In this document: positions 1-11,986 of the stretch, piece by piece
How positions within the stretch are numbered: the stretch's first letter is position 1
Layout: the number at the start of each line of letters is the position of its first letter
Source: Auriscalpium vulgare
Lineage: Eukaryota; Basidiomycota; Agaricomycetes; Russulales; Auriscalpiaceae
DNA: 64,000 nucleotides
Direction of reading: 5' to 3'
Assembly (NCBI GenBank): GCA_019915015.1
Contig: JAHBBC010000005.1
Span: 1,240,001 to 1,304,000 of the forward strand
The notes under the pieces: model-generated
What the model was told of the DNA's origin: nothing
What the model saw: the letters and a program-made list of their open reading frames with translations, nothing else
Databases searched by the model: none
Program-made: the position numbers and the translations under genes

Positions 1-1165
1 TTTGCTGCAAAGGAGTCTACTCACGACTCGCTGGTCCAGCTCGCTGCACAGAGCGGCGGAATCATCAAGCTCAATGCTCAGACCTATGACCTGCTCACCT
101 CCCCGACGCGTGACTGGTCCGCTTCTATCCAGTTCACCGCCCTCGACAAGCGTCGGAGGTGTAGCCCATGTCGGTGGGTATCATCTCTATCCTTCCTTGA
201 TGATCGCTGAATGAATCTTCCAGCGAGTTCGACCCGGCTTGGACGGCGGTAGCGAAGGCTTGGTCTACCGTGCCAAAAGAAACGCGGGACAATCACTTCT
301 TCGCCACACTCGACTTCGACGACGGGACGACTGTTTTCCAAAAGGTGTGCAAACGCATGCTGCGTACTGGCGTGACACTAACAACACCTCAATCAGCTCG
401 GCCTCCAATCCGCACCCGTAGTCCTGATCTTCCACCCCAGCGAAGGCAGCCGACGGTCTGCGAATGCTCAGACACCCACCACATACGATTTTTCTTCGTG
501 AGTCTCTACTCCTCCTTTATGCTATCCATATAACTGACGTGCGCACAGAGGATTCGATGCGGAACCGCTCGCCGAGCAGCTCTCCTCGTTTACCCCAATC
601 CCTATCCCCTACCGCGCCCCCGTGAACTGGGCGCTCTGGGGCACCGTCGGCACCCTGGCCCTCGTTTTTGGCCTCACCATCCGCTTCCTTGCGCCCATCT
701 TCCGCAGCCGCTGGACGTGGGCCGCGTTGACCACCATCATTTCCTTGGTCATGACTTCGGGCTACATGTTCACCCGCATTCGTGGCACACCGATGACAGC
801 TGCTGACGGTTCCTGGATTGCCCCTGGTTTCCAGAACCAGTACGGCCAAGAGACCACCGTTGTTGCGAGCATCTGTGCGTATAAACCTGCCCTTGCGTTA
901 GCCTTATTAGTCTGATGTTTGCGTTCCGTAGACGGCTTGTTGTCTGCTTCCTTCCTGATGCTTACCCTCGTGGCACCATTGCAATCCGGGTCACCCAACA
1001 GGCAGCGCACACAGATCTACCTTTGGTCTGGAGTGATCATGCTTCTTTTCTCGGTCCTCGTGTCACTCTTCCGGGTGAAGAACAGAGGTGCGTGATGCCG
1101 AACCCATATGCCATTGTTATTGACTTTCATTACTTGTAGGTTATCCCTTCAAGCTCATTCTGTAA
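1..1165 (+). CDS. OST3: Oligosaccharyltransferase subunit OST3/OST6 (5' end outside window)
   Basis: This is a subunit of the ER-membrane oligosaccharyltransferase that helps N-glycosylate nascent proteins by holding substrate cysteines with a lumenal thioredoxin-like domain. About 300 residues are present in exons 1-173, 224-344, 397-497, 549-874, 932-1087 and 1140-1165, all joined in frame by GT-AG introns. The lumenal part carries the redox motif CSPC followed by EFDPAW (spanning the first intron), then a conserved APVVLIFHPSEG strand. Four hydrophobic segments follow, starting near NWALWGTVGTLALVFGL, which is the OST3/TUSC3 topology. The C-terminus is short and basic (FRVKNRGYPFKLIL). The signal peptide and N-terminus lie upstream of the window. 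Whether it is OST3 or OST6 cannot be separated here, because many fungi have a single gene. Confidence 0.92.
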
Positions 1166-1363
1166 AGAGTAGGATCAGACTGAGCAGTGAACTTGCTATG
1201 TAAATTCATGTCTGCAAAAGTGAGATGCAGGTGAGAAGTCCGGCATGACATTCAGGCGTGCGTGGAACATGACCATGAGCATGAAATTGAATATGTGAAC
1301 GATGTCCTCAAAGTGATATGTAATAAGTACATCATAAAAGCAGGGGGAAGTTATTGAAGGCAT

Positions 1364-4300
1364 CTAAGGTTCTGGTTGTTGAAACACGTCTACGTAGCGG
1401 CTGCGAATGGCGCGCTTGGCAGCCTGGGATCTAGGTCTGCTGGGAGGCGGCGTGGGACTGCCGTTGGGCACTGGCGGGGGTGTAGGTGCGGCTTTCGGAG
1501 GAAGACCAGCGCTGTGGGGGCCCGCGTCGCCGTCCGGCACTAGATTTGAGCGGGAGCGTGCGATGGCTCGCTTGGGTGGGGACGACGACAAGTCGATGGC
1601 CGAAGACGCGCGGGGTGGTGGAGGGAGAGGAGACGATCCGTTGGGCATAGTTCGCGGAGCCGAACGGCCAGGAGAGGCTGTCTGAGACCGAGAAGGCGGG
1701 GGAGGGGGGACGGCCGGCTGCGACGTGTCAGCTCCGGACTGTGAGGGAAAAGTTAGACGACCACGACAGTTTAGCTCACACTGCGCACCTTCTTGTTGAC
1801 CCAACGCTTGAGGTCCTTGTCGTAGTAAAAACTGCTCTCTTCCCCGAGCGTTGCCTTAACGGGACCAGGTGTGCGATCACGACTCCACCAACCACTGAAC
1901 CAGGAAGAACCTTGAGCTTGTTTGAGATCTAATACACCCGTCAATCGTGGTCATATACGGCAACTCGGCGGAACAATTACCTGGCCTCACTGGCGCGCTC
2001 TTCGCTGGTGCAGCAGACTCACTCCCTGCGTCTTTCGACTCCTCCTTTCGTTTGCCGGTCGCGTTGCCTAACCCTAAATCTTCCTCTTCCTCGTCGTGGG
2101 TCGGAAGCTTGGAAGACGGCGTCACGCCAGCGGATGACGGAACGGGGGCCATGGAATGTGCAGGATCGTCCATGAGAGAGATAAAACCAGCCTGGGGAGA
2201 TGAGTGCTCGACTTGATGGAAAGTTGCGGCTGTCGGCGTGGTAACATTTGCATCATCACTGTACCCTGATCCCCACCAGGACGCCGAGCTTCCCGTGGCT
2301 TCAGCACTGCCTCCGCCCTCTGACGTGGCACCATTGTAAGCCGTGCCTGTCGCATGTCCGTTGGACGTAGGAGCGTATGCACCAGCACCGTACCCGTAGG
2401 GATTTGATGCGTAGGTTGCGGCGGTGGCCAAAGCAATACGCTGTACTGGAGAGTCGGCGCGTGGGGCTGCTCTGTACTCCATGGCAGATGAAGCGCGGTC
2501 TATCTGGAATTGGGCATTCCCAGGTGGACGAAGAGCTTGTGCTGAACCACTTCGTCGGGGGAATGCGTCCGATAAAACGTGGGGATTGAGCTGTGTCGGC
2601 TGGGGCGATGGCGCATTTGATGACGTGGCGGAAGATATCGTGCTGTAATGAGCGAAAGGTCCTTGATTTGCTTTTGGATCAGGGGTCGGCGCTGTGTCAC
2701 CACTGTGCGCCGGCGTGACTTCACCATCACCGGCAATGAACTTGGTGAAGCGGCCCTCCAACCAGCCCCCAAGACTGTCAAGGCTAGGTCTCGCCATCTT
2801 CCCTCCAATCCAAGACCCCATCTTGTCCGGAGGAGCCCCACTAAACCTATCACTGAGCTCCTTCAACTGTTCTACGAAATCGGGGCTAAGATATGCGGAG
2901 GTTCGAGGCACAGACGATACGATCGCCTCACAGTACCTGCCAGCGTACAGTAAGATCACAGAATTGGAGATACAATGTGCGTCACTTACTTGGTGGCAGC
3001 CTGGACGTAGCCCAGCTCGGCGAGATTCGCAGCACGGATAAACTTGTAAGCCTGCAGATGAGGGAAGCCAGGGAATGCCTCCTGTCCCTTCGCTGGTGTC
3101 GCCAATGACAAGGCGAACTCCAAAATTTCGGAGAGCACGATCGCTTCATGATCAATTCTAAAGCTTGGGGGCGAAAGAGGGCTACGTCCGCCAACGAGTG
3201 CCATTCGGGTAGACAGCGTGCCAATACCGCCAAGCAAAGACGGTTGTAGCGCTAACAGATAGCTGGCGAAGATATGAACAACTCGCGTGAACCGATTAAG
3301 GCAAAAACATACCATGCATGCGCAGCTTCCAACCATTGGTTAGCCATCAAAGAATCTCCGAGAGCTAGGAGAGCGGCTGTAGACTCAGCAGCAGACGGGC
3401 CGCAAAGCATCATGGCAGCGGACTCAGGCCACTGTGCCAAAGTCTCCGCCGGTATTGCCACCGACTGTACAGGGAAGTTGGGTGACATGGGTGTGATATG
3501 AGCCGGTGGCGGGGCGAGTTGCATTATGTCCCCCATTTTCTTGATCGGCGACAGTGCTTGGACTAAATAGTCGAGAACGTGAGAAGGATCATGAAACGCG
3601 ATCTCGAGAACGTACCAGAGGAGGCCCCTTGACCAGAGAAGAAGCTATATGCGACTTTCAGTGCTTCCCGTCCGTTTGCAACAGGAGCGGTCGGTTCCCT
3701 CGCTCGAGGATTGGACAATCCAAAGCTATTGCCCCCTTTCACCCCTAGCTCTGCTTGGATGAACTCGGTAACAGCTTCCTTCCAGGCGTCCTTGTCGACG
3801 CTACTGGCTATGATCAAAGCGTGTGCCCACAAACGCTCGTCCAGTGCATAGTGATACGCTTTACGGCGATCGCCTCGCATCAAAAAATCCTGGATCTTGT
3901 CAAGGGACGCTGACTTGACTGTGGTCGTAGACACTATGCTGTCGTGCGAATCTGACGCTGAGAGCCCATGAATTGTACCAAGGGCATCCAGCCCGGGTAC
4001 AGAGAAGGCGGAGGACTGGAGAGGCGCAGGAGAAGTCGGAAGGGTAGTCTCTCCGAGCCGGGGGACCAGCGCACCACGGATGGCGCCTTCGATTTTGGCA
4101 CTAAGCAAATGCATACAACGACTGAGTGACACCGCTGCACAACAAGTCGCGAAATACATACCTTCCAGATGAAGCACCATCGTTATCGACCATAACTCGC
4201 AATAACTTGACGAGGACGAGCTTCCCCTCCGCCTGACGGCGCTCAGAGCTACCTTGATTAAGATATCCAACAGCCTGAGCAATTTCATCTGCGCGTTCGT

Positions 4301-7039
4301 CCAGATACTTTAGAACACGCGGCTTATTCGTCTTCGCTTGACTCGACGCGCCTGGACGAACAAGGCCAGCCACAGCGTTCCCGGTGTCGCCAAACAGAGG
4401 ACCAGGGAAAGACGTCGGCGACACGTCCCACGTAGCCTCCGGAATTACGGTGTGCAATAATCTCATATGTACGCTCGTCGTTTGCCTTGACGAGAGCGCA
4501 ACGTCGAACCCTGTGCTCAATGTGGCAGCACCATGACAGCAGGTCACAAACTTCCCTCCAAACCCAAAGCTCATCACAGGCGCATTACTTGCAGTTCTAC
4601 CAAGCGGATCGTTGGTACCAAGGAGCGACGGCGATGGGGCATAGGGAGTGTGCGTTGGACCAGAGAATGAGAGAGTTTGCACAGGCGCGTGATCATATCC
4701 GTTACTTTCCAACTGTGGGCTTTGATAAGGATTGAGTGATGTGAGAGACGACTCAGAGCCCTGTCTTTTCGGACGCTGTGATGGCGCATATGGATTTTGA
4801 AGAGTCGACGAGTGGGTAGTAGAGTAAGCGGACCCATTCGACGTCGAGCGGTCCCTCGTGTCGGCAGGATAGTCTGCGCCATATGCAGGTGTATAGGCGT
4901 TGGTAATGGGAGCCGCGGGTGACTTCCAGGACCGAACTGATGCTGGCGAGGATACCCTTGACACGCTGGCCTTGCCATTTATGAGCGAGGAAGGAGGCTG
5001 ATATGGCACTGACGCAGGGGGTGGAGGAGCCAACGGCTGAGCGAACGATGCTGGAGGAGAAGCAAAAATTTTATTGCCACCACGCTGGAAATCGATGCTG
5101 CCCCGATCAGAGCTGTGTGTCGAGAGACTGCCAGGTGACTTCGTGCGTCTCAGACCTTGTGGAGAACCAGGGTGCTGATATCCATTCGGTTGGTAGGAAT
5201 GAGCGGGAGGTGATGTCGGGGAGAAGTGGTCCTGGTCGGGGACGGCAGTGGCAAGGGGAGTTTGATCCTCAGGGACGGCGCTGAGGCCATGACTGCCTCC
5301 TTCGAGACTCAAGATATCTTCAACGCCTGTGGCGTCCAGGCCGTGATTCGAGACCGGCTCATACCCGTTGACATCCTCAACGCCTGTGAAGTCTAGGCCG
5401 TGGTTCGAGACTGGCTCATACGCGTTGACCCGCTCCTCGACGTGATGCACTGGGGGCTGGTAACTCTGGTGGCTTGCGGGATCTGCGTAATTGTACGTGG
5501 CCGCCGGCGGGACGGTGCCTTCTGAGAGCGGAACGGCAGGTTTCGAGGGAGAGTAGACAGGATAGCTGCCCGCGCGCACGCTATCGTGCTCTCCACCGTG
5601 TTCAGCAGGAAGCAACACGGGCACTCTTGGAAGCGAGGCGGCAGCAGATGCACCCAAATTCGAACGCAGCGTAGGCGGAGAATATCGTGGGGACGCCGGA
5701 GGGGGTGCCACATACTGGTGAGCAGATGTGTGGTTGAGGGCAGGCGGAGACTGGAGGCCAGCGGAAGGAAGTCCAGCGTATGGTGAATGGCTGGCAGCCA
5801 CAGTCGCAGGGGGCCCACCGGCATGGCGATCCGTAGAAAATGAAGGCGGACTGAATGTGGAACGCGGCGGTAGGACGCTATGCTGTACAGGCGGCACGGG
5901 GGGAACGGGGGGGACGGGATTCCTTCCAACAGATGGCGACAATGCTCGTGTAGATCCTGCGGAGGAGCGTCGAGAGGGTTTGGGAGGGGGTAATGGCGGG
6001 TCGTACGCATTGGATGTCTTCGGGCGGTATATGGCGGCGACAGCAGCTGGGGGAGGAGCCGAAGCCGAGGCTGCCGGACTCGCCAGACCCGGATAGAAGG
6101 ACGGCACTTGAGAAGCCCTCGCAGTGCTCGTCGGCACTGCCGGCTGGCTGTAGTGGCTCGTCGGAGAGCTGCCGAGTAAGGGCTGGTTTGGAGCGTAAAC
6201 GGAACTCGTCACAGTACCAGCAACCTGAGAAGTCGTGTACGGCGACTGCCAATGGTGGTCAAGAGCAGGCTGTGAAGACTCGTAAGAAGCACGAGTGGGA
6301 GCATAGGAATCCGTGGGCTGCTGGGCAGCAGGAGTGTAGCCCGAATGCTGGTCAAGAGCAGGCTGTGAAGACTCGTGAGAAGCACGAGTGGGAGCGTAGG
6401 AATCCGAGCGCCGTTTGGCAGCGGGAGTGTATGCCGAATGCTGGTCAAGAGCAGGCTGCGAAGACTCGTGAGAAGCACGAGTGGGAGCGTAGGAATCCGT
6501 GCGCTGTTGAGCAGGGGTGTATGCCGACTGGCTGGAAGCTGGTGCAGGGGCATAAGAGTGCTCATGAGGTGCGCCTTGGGTGCTCGCGTCGTCGTATGCT
6601 TGGTATTGCTGGGAGTAATCTGCTGCATAGCTCAGTCAATTAGAGCTGAGGGAGGAAATGGATCACGCTACACACCGCCGTATGCGGAGTTGGACCACTG
6701 AAAGCCTGTCTCGTACTGAGTCTCCTCTACATGGTACTTCGAGCCGCTAGAGGTTGCACTGTGATGGTTCGGTTGTGCAGCGGGATAAGCGTTGTAGTCG
6801 GCCCCAGACCAGGAGTATTCGCCGTGGGTAGCAGGTTCCTGGACTTGTTCGTCACCATGCACCTGGCTTGGCCAACCGTTCACGTCAAATGCGTGCGGTG
6901 CCTCGCCGTTTGGGTGCGGATCAAAAGGGTAGCCCGCGCCCTCCGTCGCTGCCTCGTCATTGCCTCCAATGGTGCCGAAGGGGTCGGCAGCCACGTCCTC
7001 AGGCCCGAAAAGCGACGCTGCTGCTTCTACGCTGCCCAT
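1364..7039 (-). CDS. SEC16: COPII coat assembly protein SEC16
   Basis: Large scaffold that organises ER exit sites and binds COPII coat subunits. The N-terminus (MGSVEAAASLFG) and several hundred following residues are Pro/Ser/Gln-rich and probably disordered; they include a three-copy 31-residue repeat. The central conserved domain begins at MSFGFGGKFVTCC (about 4560-4580). It is followed by a helical solenoid (about 3000-4300) resembling the ancestral coatomer element that binds Sec13. The C-terminal conserved block reads SSWFSGWWSRDR, then LGEESSFYYDKDLKRWVNKK (about 1800-1910), the signature of the family. A Pro-rich tail ends in QQPEP. Many small introns interrupt the solenoid half. The ATG at 7039 was chosen because the EAAASLFG opening is typical of fungal SEC16 and no better upstream start is visible. 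Confidence 0.93.
5310..5433 (-). repeat. Two-copy in-frame repeat in the SEC16 disordered region
   Basis: The coding strand gives two near-identical blocks, YEPVSNHGLDFTGVEDVNG and YEPVSNHGLDATGVED, about 60 bp each. It is a second, independent short duplication within SEC16. Confidence 0.75.
6256..6540 (-). repeat. Three-copy 93-bp tandem repeat coding 31 residues in SEC16
   Basis: On the plus strand the string tggtcaagagcaggct recurs at about 6256, 6349 and 6442, an exact 93-bp period. Read on the coding strand each unit gives a variant of DSYAPTRAS(H/Y)ESSQPALD(Q/H)H followed by YTPAA. The units differ by only a few bases, so expansion is recent, and the period keeps the reading frame. 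Confidence 0.9.
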
Positions 7040-7593
7040 CAGATGCAGACGAGTTGTGCGTGTCGTCAGAGTGTCTTTGGTGGCGACGGTGGGTGGAGAG
7101 GATAACAGCGCCCAGCACGGAGTATGTCTGCAGCAGACGCGGCTCTGCTCCCTCACTTGTTTGTCCCAGCTTGTCGGACACGTCGCTTCGGTCACGCAAA
7201 TGACATCAGCAATCACGCGCCGATCCCCCGCACACACGACTCGAAACCAATCCGTGATGATAATATTTTGACTGGCCTGTGCTCCTGAAAAGTATATACG
7301 TATCAAGGGATCGAGCAGGGCTAGGTAACGATAACACCAGAATGTCCCACGGCAGGCAACTAGACGAGTAAAAAGATGTACGATAGCGAGAACAGTGGAC
7401 AACGATTGGCTAGAACAGATGCATCGACAAAATCAAAGTATATGACAGTAAAGGCAGCAAATTAGGAGGCAGTGTATGCAGAGCGAGATTGCGACGGATG
7501 CTAAAATGATGTGCTATGGTATGATGCGAAACTAAATGAATGAGTTGGCGGCGATGCGTGAAATATAGCAAGGGTGGTGGTATAGGGTATTTT
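7040..7593. other. Spacer between PUF3-like gene and SEC16
   Basis: Both flanking genes read leftward, so this holds the PUF-like 3' UTR and the SEC16 promoter and 5' leader. I see no convincing coding sequence, RNA gene or repeat. Confidence 0.6.
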
Positions 7594-10500
7594 CTAAAGA
7601 TTAGGCAGCTGGGTTGGTGTATCCGCGGTCCGAATTGGAGACATTTTCTCAAGCAAACGTTCGACTGTGACAGCAGTCAGCCTGCTAGCGCGTATGTGTT
7701 ATACTTGGGACTTACTGGAAATGAGATGCTTGCTGTACGCGTTCGAGTACCTCCGCATGCTGATCAGTTGAGGCCTGACTTTGTTGATAAGTTCCTGCTT
7801 TTGTTCGCCTTCTGCGACGAGGATTGCACGCTGCAGGACGTAGTCTGCATTCCAATCAGCGGCTGCAGCCCATCAACGGATTAATCACTTACTGGCGAAC
7901 TGATCCTTCATCATAGCGATCAGGGGCATGGCGCCGTCGTTCTTCGGTGTCATGATTTCCTCGATGAGCATGTGTCGACTTTCTGAGTCAGCCATGACGA
8001 GGGCCTTCTCACAGACGTTGGACGCGAACTTGTGGCGAGCCATGTGCAGCATCTGATTCCGAAGCTTCGCAATCACCAACTTCCGGTCTTGTGGCTGACC
8101 ATACTCCAGAACGAACTGCACGACGTAGTTCTGAAGAGCCGCGGGTGTGAGCAGCATTCCGCATCTCTGCGCACTAAGAAACGTACCCCGAACTGATCCT
8201 GCATCAAATTGGTGATGTACTTGTGCAATTCGTCCAATAGGGGCCTGGTTTGCGCCTCGGTCAAGTGCTCAAAGCATCGCTGGAGAACGCGGCATCCGTA
8301 AGGATGTGTTGAGAGCTCTTTTACACTCCCTCTGAACGCTTCCACGAAGGAAAGTCGTTCGGGGGATACTCTTTCTATCAACTTTTGGACAACCTGTGCA
8401 AACGGTCAGCTAGCTGAGCATGTCCCGGACGCCGCCTGACTGACATGATTGCCGTTCGCGTCCTTGACGCAGCGTAGAACATGAGGCTCCAGCTCCTTGA
8501 CAAGCATTGCTTGCTCGTCAGGGAGGATATACTCCACGGCCTATGGGGGATGTTTCAGAATGACGCACGTAGAGACAACTGACAACTTCACCTTTTGAAC
8601 AACTCGGCATCCGTACATCTGTGTGGACAATGCCAACACGTGGTTTTCCATCACCGCAGCCAAACGCGACCGCTGTGCCTGTGTGCCGTGCTCAAAGAGC
8701 TTTTGAATGACATAATTACCGAAAACATCCTGGATTAGCTGCAACGCGCTGCCGGGGACGATCTCGTCGAAGACAACCTGCTGGTCGTCGCCGGTGGCGA
8801 TTTCGAGCTTCTGTTGGATGAAGCGCGAGCCATGCTGATCCCCACTAAATTCCACGATATAACCAAACATATCCTGGAAAAGCGCCAAAACAAATCAGTG
8901 ATCGCTCCTTTGGATAAGTCGCAGGATCATTACCCTCAGCTCCCACTTCCGGGATTTGTTCGCCCGGAACTCATCTAGCAGAGCACTTCGGAGCGAGCCG
9001 CCGTCGTGTTCACGTCGGTGCTGGCGCCCGTGCTGATACCCATGATGCACCTGGGGGCTCATGTTCGGGTACCCGGGTCGTCCTTGAACCATGAGCTGTG
9101 AGCCGTAGTCCAAAGCACCGGGGTATGCTTGATGTGGCGACGGAGACGACCGCAGCGACGGATACAGCATAGCCTGCGAAACCATCTGTTGTTGCCGTTG
9201 CTGCTGCATATTGAACTGCAGGAGGATATATTAAGGAACGGAGCAATGGGAACGACAGCTATCCTACCTGCAGTTCTCGCTTCTTGTCATTCAAGGAGGG
9301 GGGAATATGCACCGCAAGTTGAGGGGTCATCATCGGCGAGTGTGATGGAGGGCCGTACACCATGGGCTGTGAGGGATAAAAGAACTGCGACCCGGGAAGT
9401 CTGGCCGGACCGGAATAGTCATAGTATAGACCAGCCTAACCGAAAAAAAAAATCGTAAGCGGCAGTGCACATTTGAGACTAATAGATAAAAGTACCGAGG
9501 GATAAAGGCTGGCCGGGGATGTGCCAGCGCTCACCGTCGAGGCCGCATATACAGCCGGATCCGGCGTAGCGCGATACGCGTCGTAAGGGTAGGAGTAGTC
9601 GACGTAAGGCTCCCGTACAGAGGGCGGGCCTTGGTAGTAAGCCGCATAGTCGCTCGGACTGTATGCATTGTACGGGCCTCGAGGCTGCTGCATGTTAGAT
9701 GGCACACGAATCGACGGCGCGGTCGGAACGCTGGCCTGCTGGCTTGCTGGCGCTTGGGCGCGATAGGGAGCGGTGGAATGTGGAGCGCTGTATTCATCCT
9801 CGACGGCCATCCCGCGGATTCCGAGAGCAAGCTCGTTCTCGACGACAGAAGAAGGCGTCATTGGCTCGTACGCCAGGTTCGGGTTTTGATGAGTCGGTTG
9901 TCCAAAGGCAGATGACGCCGCAAAGCCGCCGGACTTAGGGGAAACGGAGGAGGGGAATCGAATAGGCGTCTGTGAGTCTTTATTCAGACTGGTATCATAC
10001 CGCTGGGGGGAAAAGGCAGGCTTGGCTGCCCCGGATCGTTCGTCCTGATTAAAGACCATTATTATGTCATTGACTTGGAGATCGTGGTATTTTACGGGAA
10101 CTCACCATGCGAGGCGTGGAGAAAGCGGTCGCTTGTCCGGAACTGACCTGCCTTTGTCTGGCGTGATGAAGGCTCACAGGTTCCTATGGATAGAAAGAGG
10201 TCACGGATGTCAACGCGTGTTGCAGCACCGCCATCGGCTGGCACGCACCAGCGAGCCAACCTCCCTCTTGTGCGGACTTCCGCCGGCTTCCTCCCACGAG
10301 CCACTACTCGAGCGCCAGGTCCCAGCAATGGTGGTCCCGAAGGTAGCATCCGCCGCTGACGCGTCGACTCCACCAGGCGCGGAGGATGCTGAAGCATTCC
10401 GTTTGGGGGCCGTTGAGTTGCCACCCCAGACCTTGACACACGGGGTGTAAGCCGTGCTAGACACCCGGTGGAAAGGTGGGAACTACACACCTGCCAACCT

Positions 10501-10658
10501 GAATTGAGTCCCTTCATACCACCGGCAGTACCCACACCGAGGCCCAGCATGTTGCCAGTCGCGTGAGGTGTCAATTTCCGTTGCGGATGGGCCTTGGGGA
10601 ACATAAAACGCGTCGTTAGATCGTTGAAACGCGTGGCAGTGTTCGGTATGCCGCACAT
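7594..10658 (-). CDS. Pumilio-family RNA-binding protein, PUF3-like
   Basis: Sequence-specific binder of mRNA 3' UTRs. Yeast Puf3 acts on nuclear mRNAs for mitochondrial proteins; the target set here is inferred only from resemblance. The N-terminal half is low-complexity (Ser/Pro/Tyr-rich). The C-terminal half is a PUF domain of eight repeats: [18 protein letters not shown] leads into repeat 1 ([14 protein letters not shown]), then repeats with [71 protein letters not shown] and NYVLQRAI. These are the base-contacting SR, NY, CR, NH and NC patterns. The protein ends with [26 protein letters not shown] and a stop at 7594-7596. The start is uncertain. ATG 10658 opens the frame leading into [20 protein letters not shown] and WGGN. 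Another ATG at 10746 (MAASAEPATRKP) is in a different frame and would need an extra splice or act as an upstream ORF. Confidence 0.88.
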
Positions 10659-11986
10659 TACCCGGGGAGGCCGACGGCGAGTGGCCGCTCGAACGAGATG
10701 AGGAACCTGAGGGCTTGCGAGTCGCAGGCTCTGCGCTAGCAGCCATGAACTACTCTAGCGGATCCGTGGCTTGAGGGGACGGTGAGACGACGTAGAGAAT
10801 GAGAAAGCGACCCACAGTGTGTAAAATTAGGAAGGTCGTGTCGCTGGTGCAATTGAGGGATACAGGATGTTTGATACGAGAAATTAGGCTGCGGAGAACG
10901 GTGAGGCGACTCAGATTACTATGGCCGACAAGAGACGGACGGGAAAAGTGTGTGGAGTTGGATGAAGTGCGCCAGCGGAGATGTCGTACGCACGTGTATT
11001 AATACCGAGAGTCAAACAATACCTGTGGAGCAACGACCGGCTACGCGACGGGGTCCCGGTCTATAGCACGCGGAGAGGGGGGAGAGAAAGAGGGGATGAG
11101 GGGAGGAAACAAGATGGGGGAAGCGGGGGGACCAGGTCTGAGAGAGCGCGAGCGGGATCTGGTCGGGTGTGTCGCGAACGAAAATGAAATCCGGAGGAAA
11201 AGGACGAAAGAACGGCGGGAAAGAGACTGCGCCGGGGAAGAAAAGAGAAGGAGTGCGGGGAGGCGAAGCGGGCAAGCGGCCGTCGCGTCCCAAGGTCACA
11301 CATATTGAGACGCGCACAGCATTTGCGCGCCGCCGCTGTTGGGCGCCAGTGCCTGCGTGTAAGCTCGGGCGCTTCTGAGAAGCCACGCGTCAAACGGCTT
11401 CGACAGATCAAGAACCCCGCGCCGCGTCTCTGTTTGGGGCGGCGGCTGCCTTGCCCGCCCTCGCGCGCCGTCTGCAGCGACGGGGCGTGCGCGTCGAGGG
11501 CGGCCAGCGCTGGCCAGGGCCAGGGCAGCCTAGCGCAGCGCGGCCATCACGGGGCGTGCCACCCGGAGGCAAACTAGCCCAGATCGGTGGGCGATCTCCG
11601 TTGGGACCAAGCCCGTCCCCGTGGGATCCAATCTCCTTTCCCGGCCACACACGGAGGCAAATATGGGTTTTGAGTTGGCGAGAATTTGATTGCAGCGCTT
11701 CGGGCTCGAACCGGCGGTCGCTAGCGTCGGGCCCTATCGACCAGGTCCCCCGCCAACGCCCTGGTAGCCCTGCCCCGCCCCGAGGTCCCGCCTCCCGCCC
11801 TCCTCCGGATGCTAAAGTACAGGCGTGCAGTACTGTATGTCCTTTGCGCCTTGAATACGTTATGGCGGTGTGTAGATGTAATGTAGGCGCGCGCAATCGT
11901 ACAACCGGCTACGGGTATCAGAATATGTGAACAGTGCGACAACAGCAGCGACACCGAAACGCAGCAGATCTGCGCAAGTGTCCGGC
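10659..11986. other. Long GC-rich spacer upstream of the PUF3-like gene, downstream of kinesin-1
   Basis: Both neighbours read leftward, so this holds the kinesin-1 3' UTR and the PUF-like promoter and leader. About 11060-11270 is strongly purine-rich on the plus strand (CT-rich on the sense strand of the PUF-like gene), like the CT-rich tracts common in fungal promoters. About 11400-11800 is very GC-rich. Open frames here on both strands have no recognisable domains and look like compositional accidents. Confidence 0.5.

Noticed and set aside
11680..11760. Possible tRNA: minus strand has GGTTCGAGCCC resembling a B box and TGGTCGATAGG resembling an A box
   Set aside because: Only about 20 nt separate the boxes, too few for an anticodon arm, and no acceptor stem pairs.
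11408..11930. Overlapping open frames on both strands
   Set aside because: GC-rich composition leaves frames open by chance; no domain, intron pattern or family resemblance.
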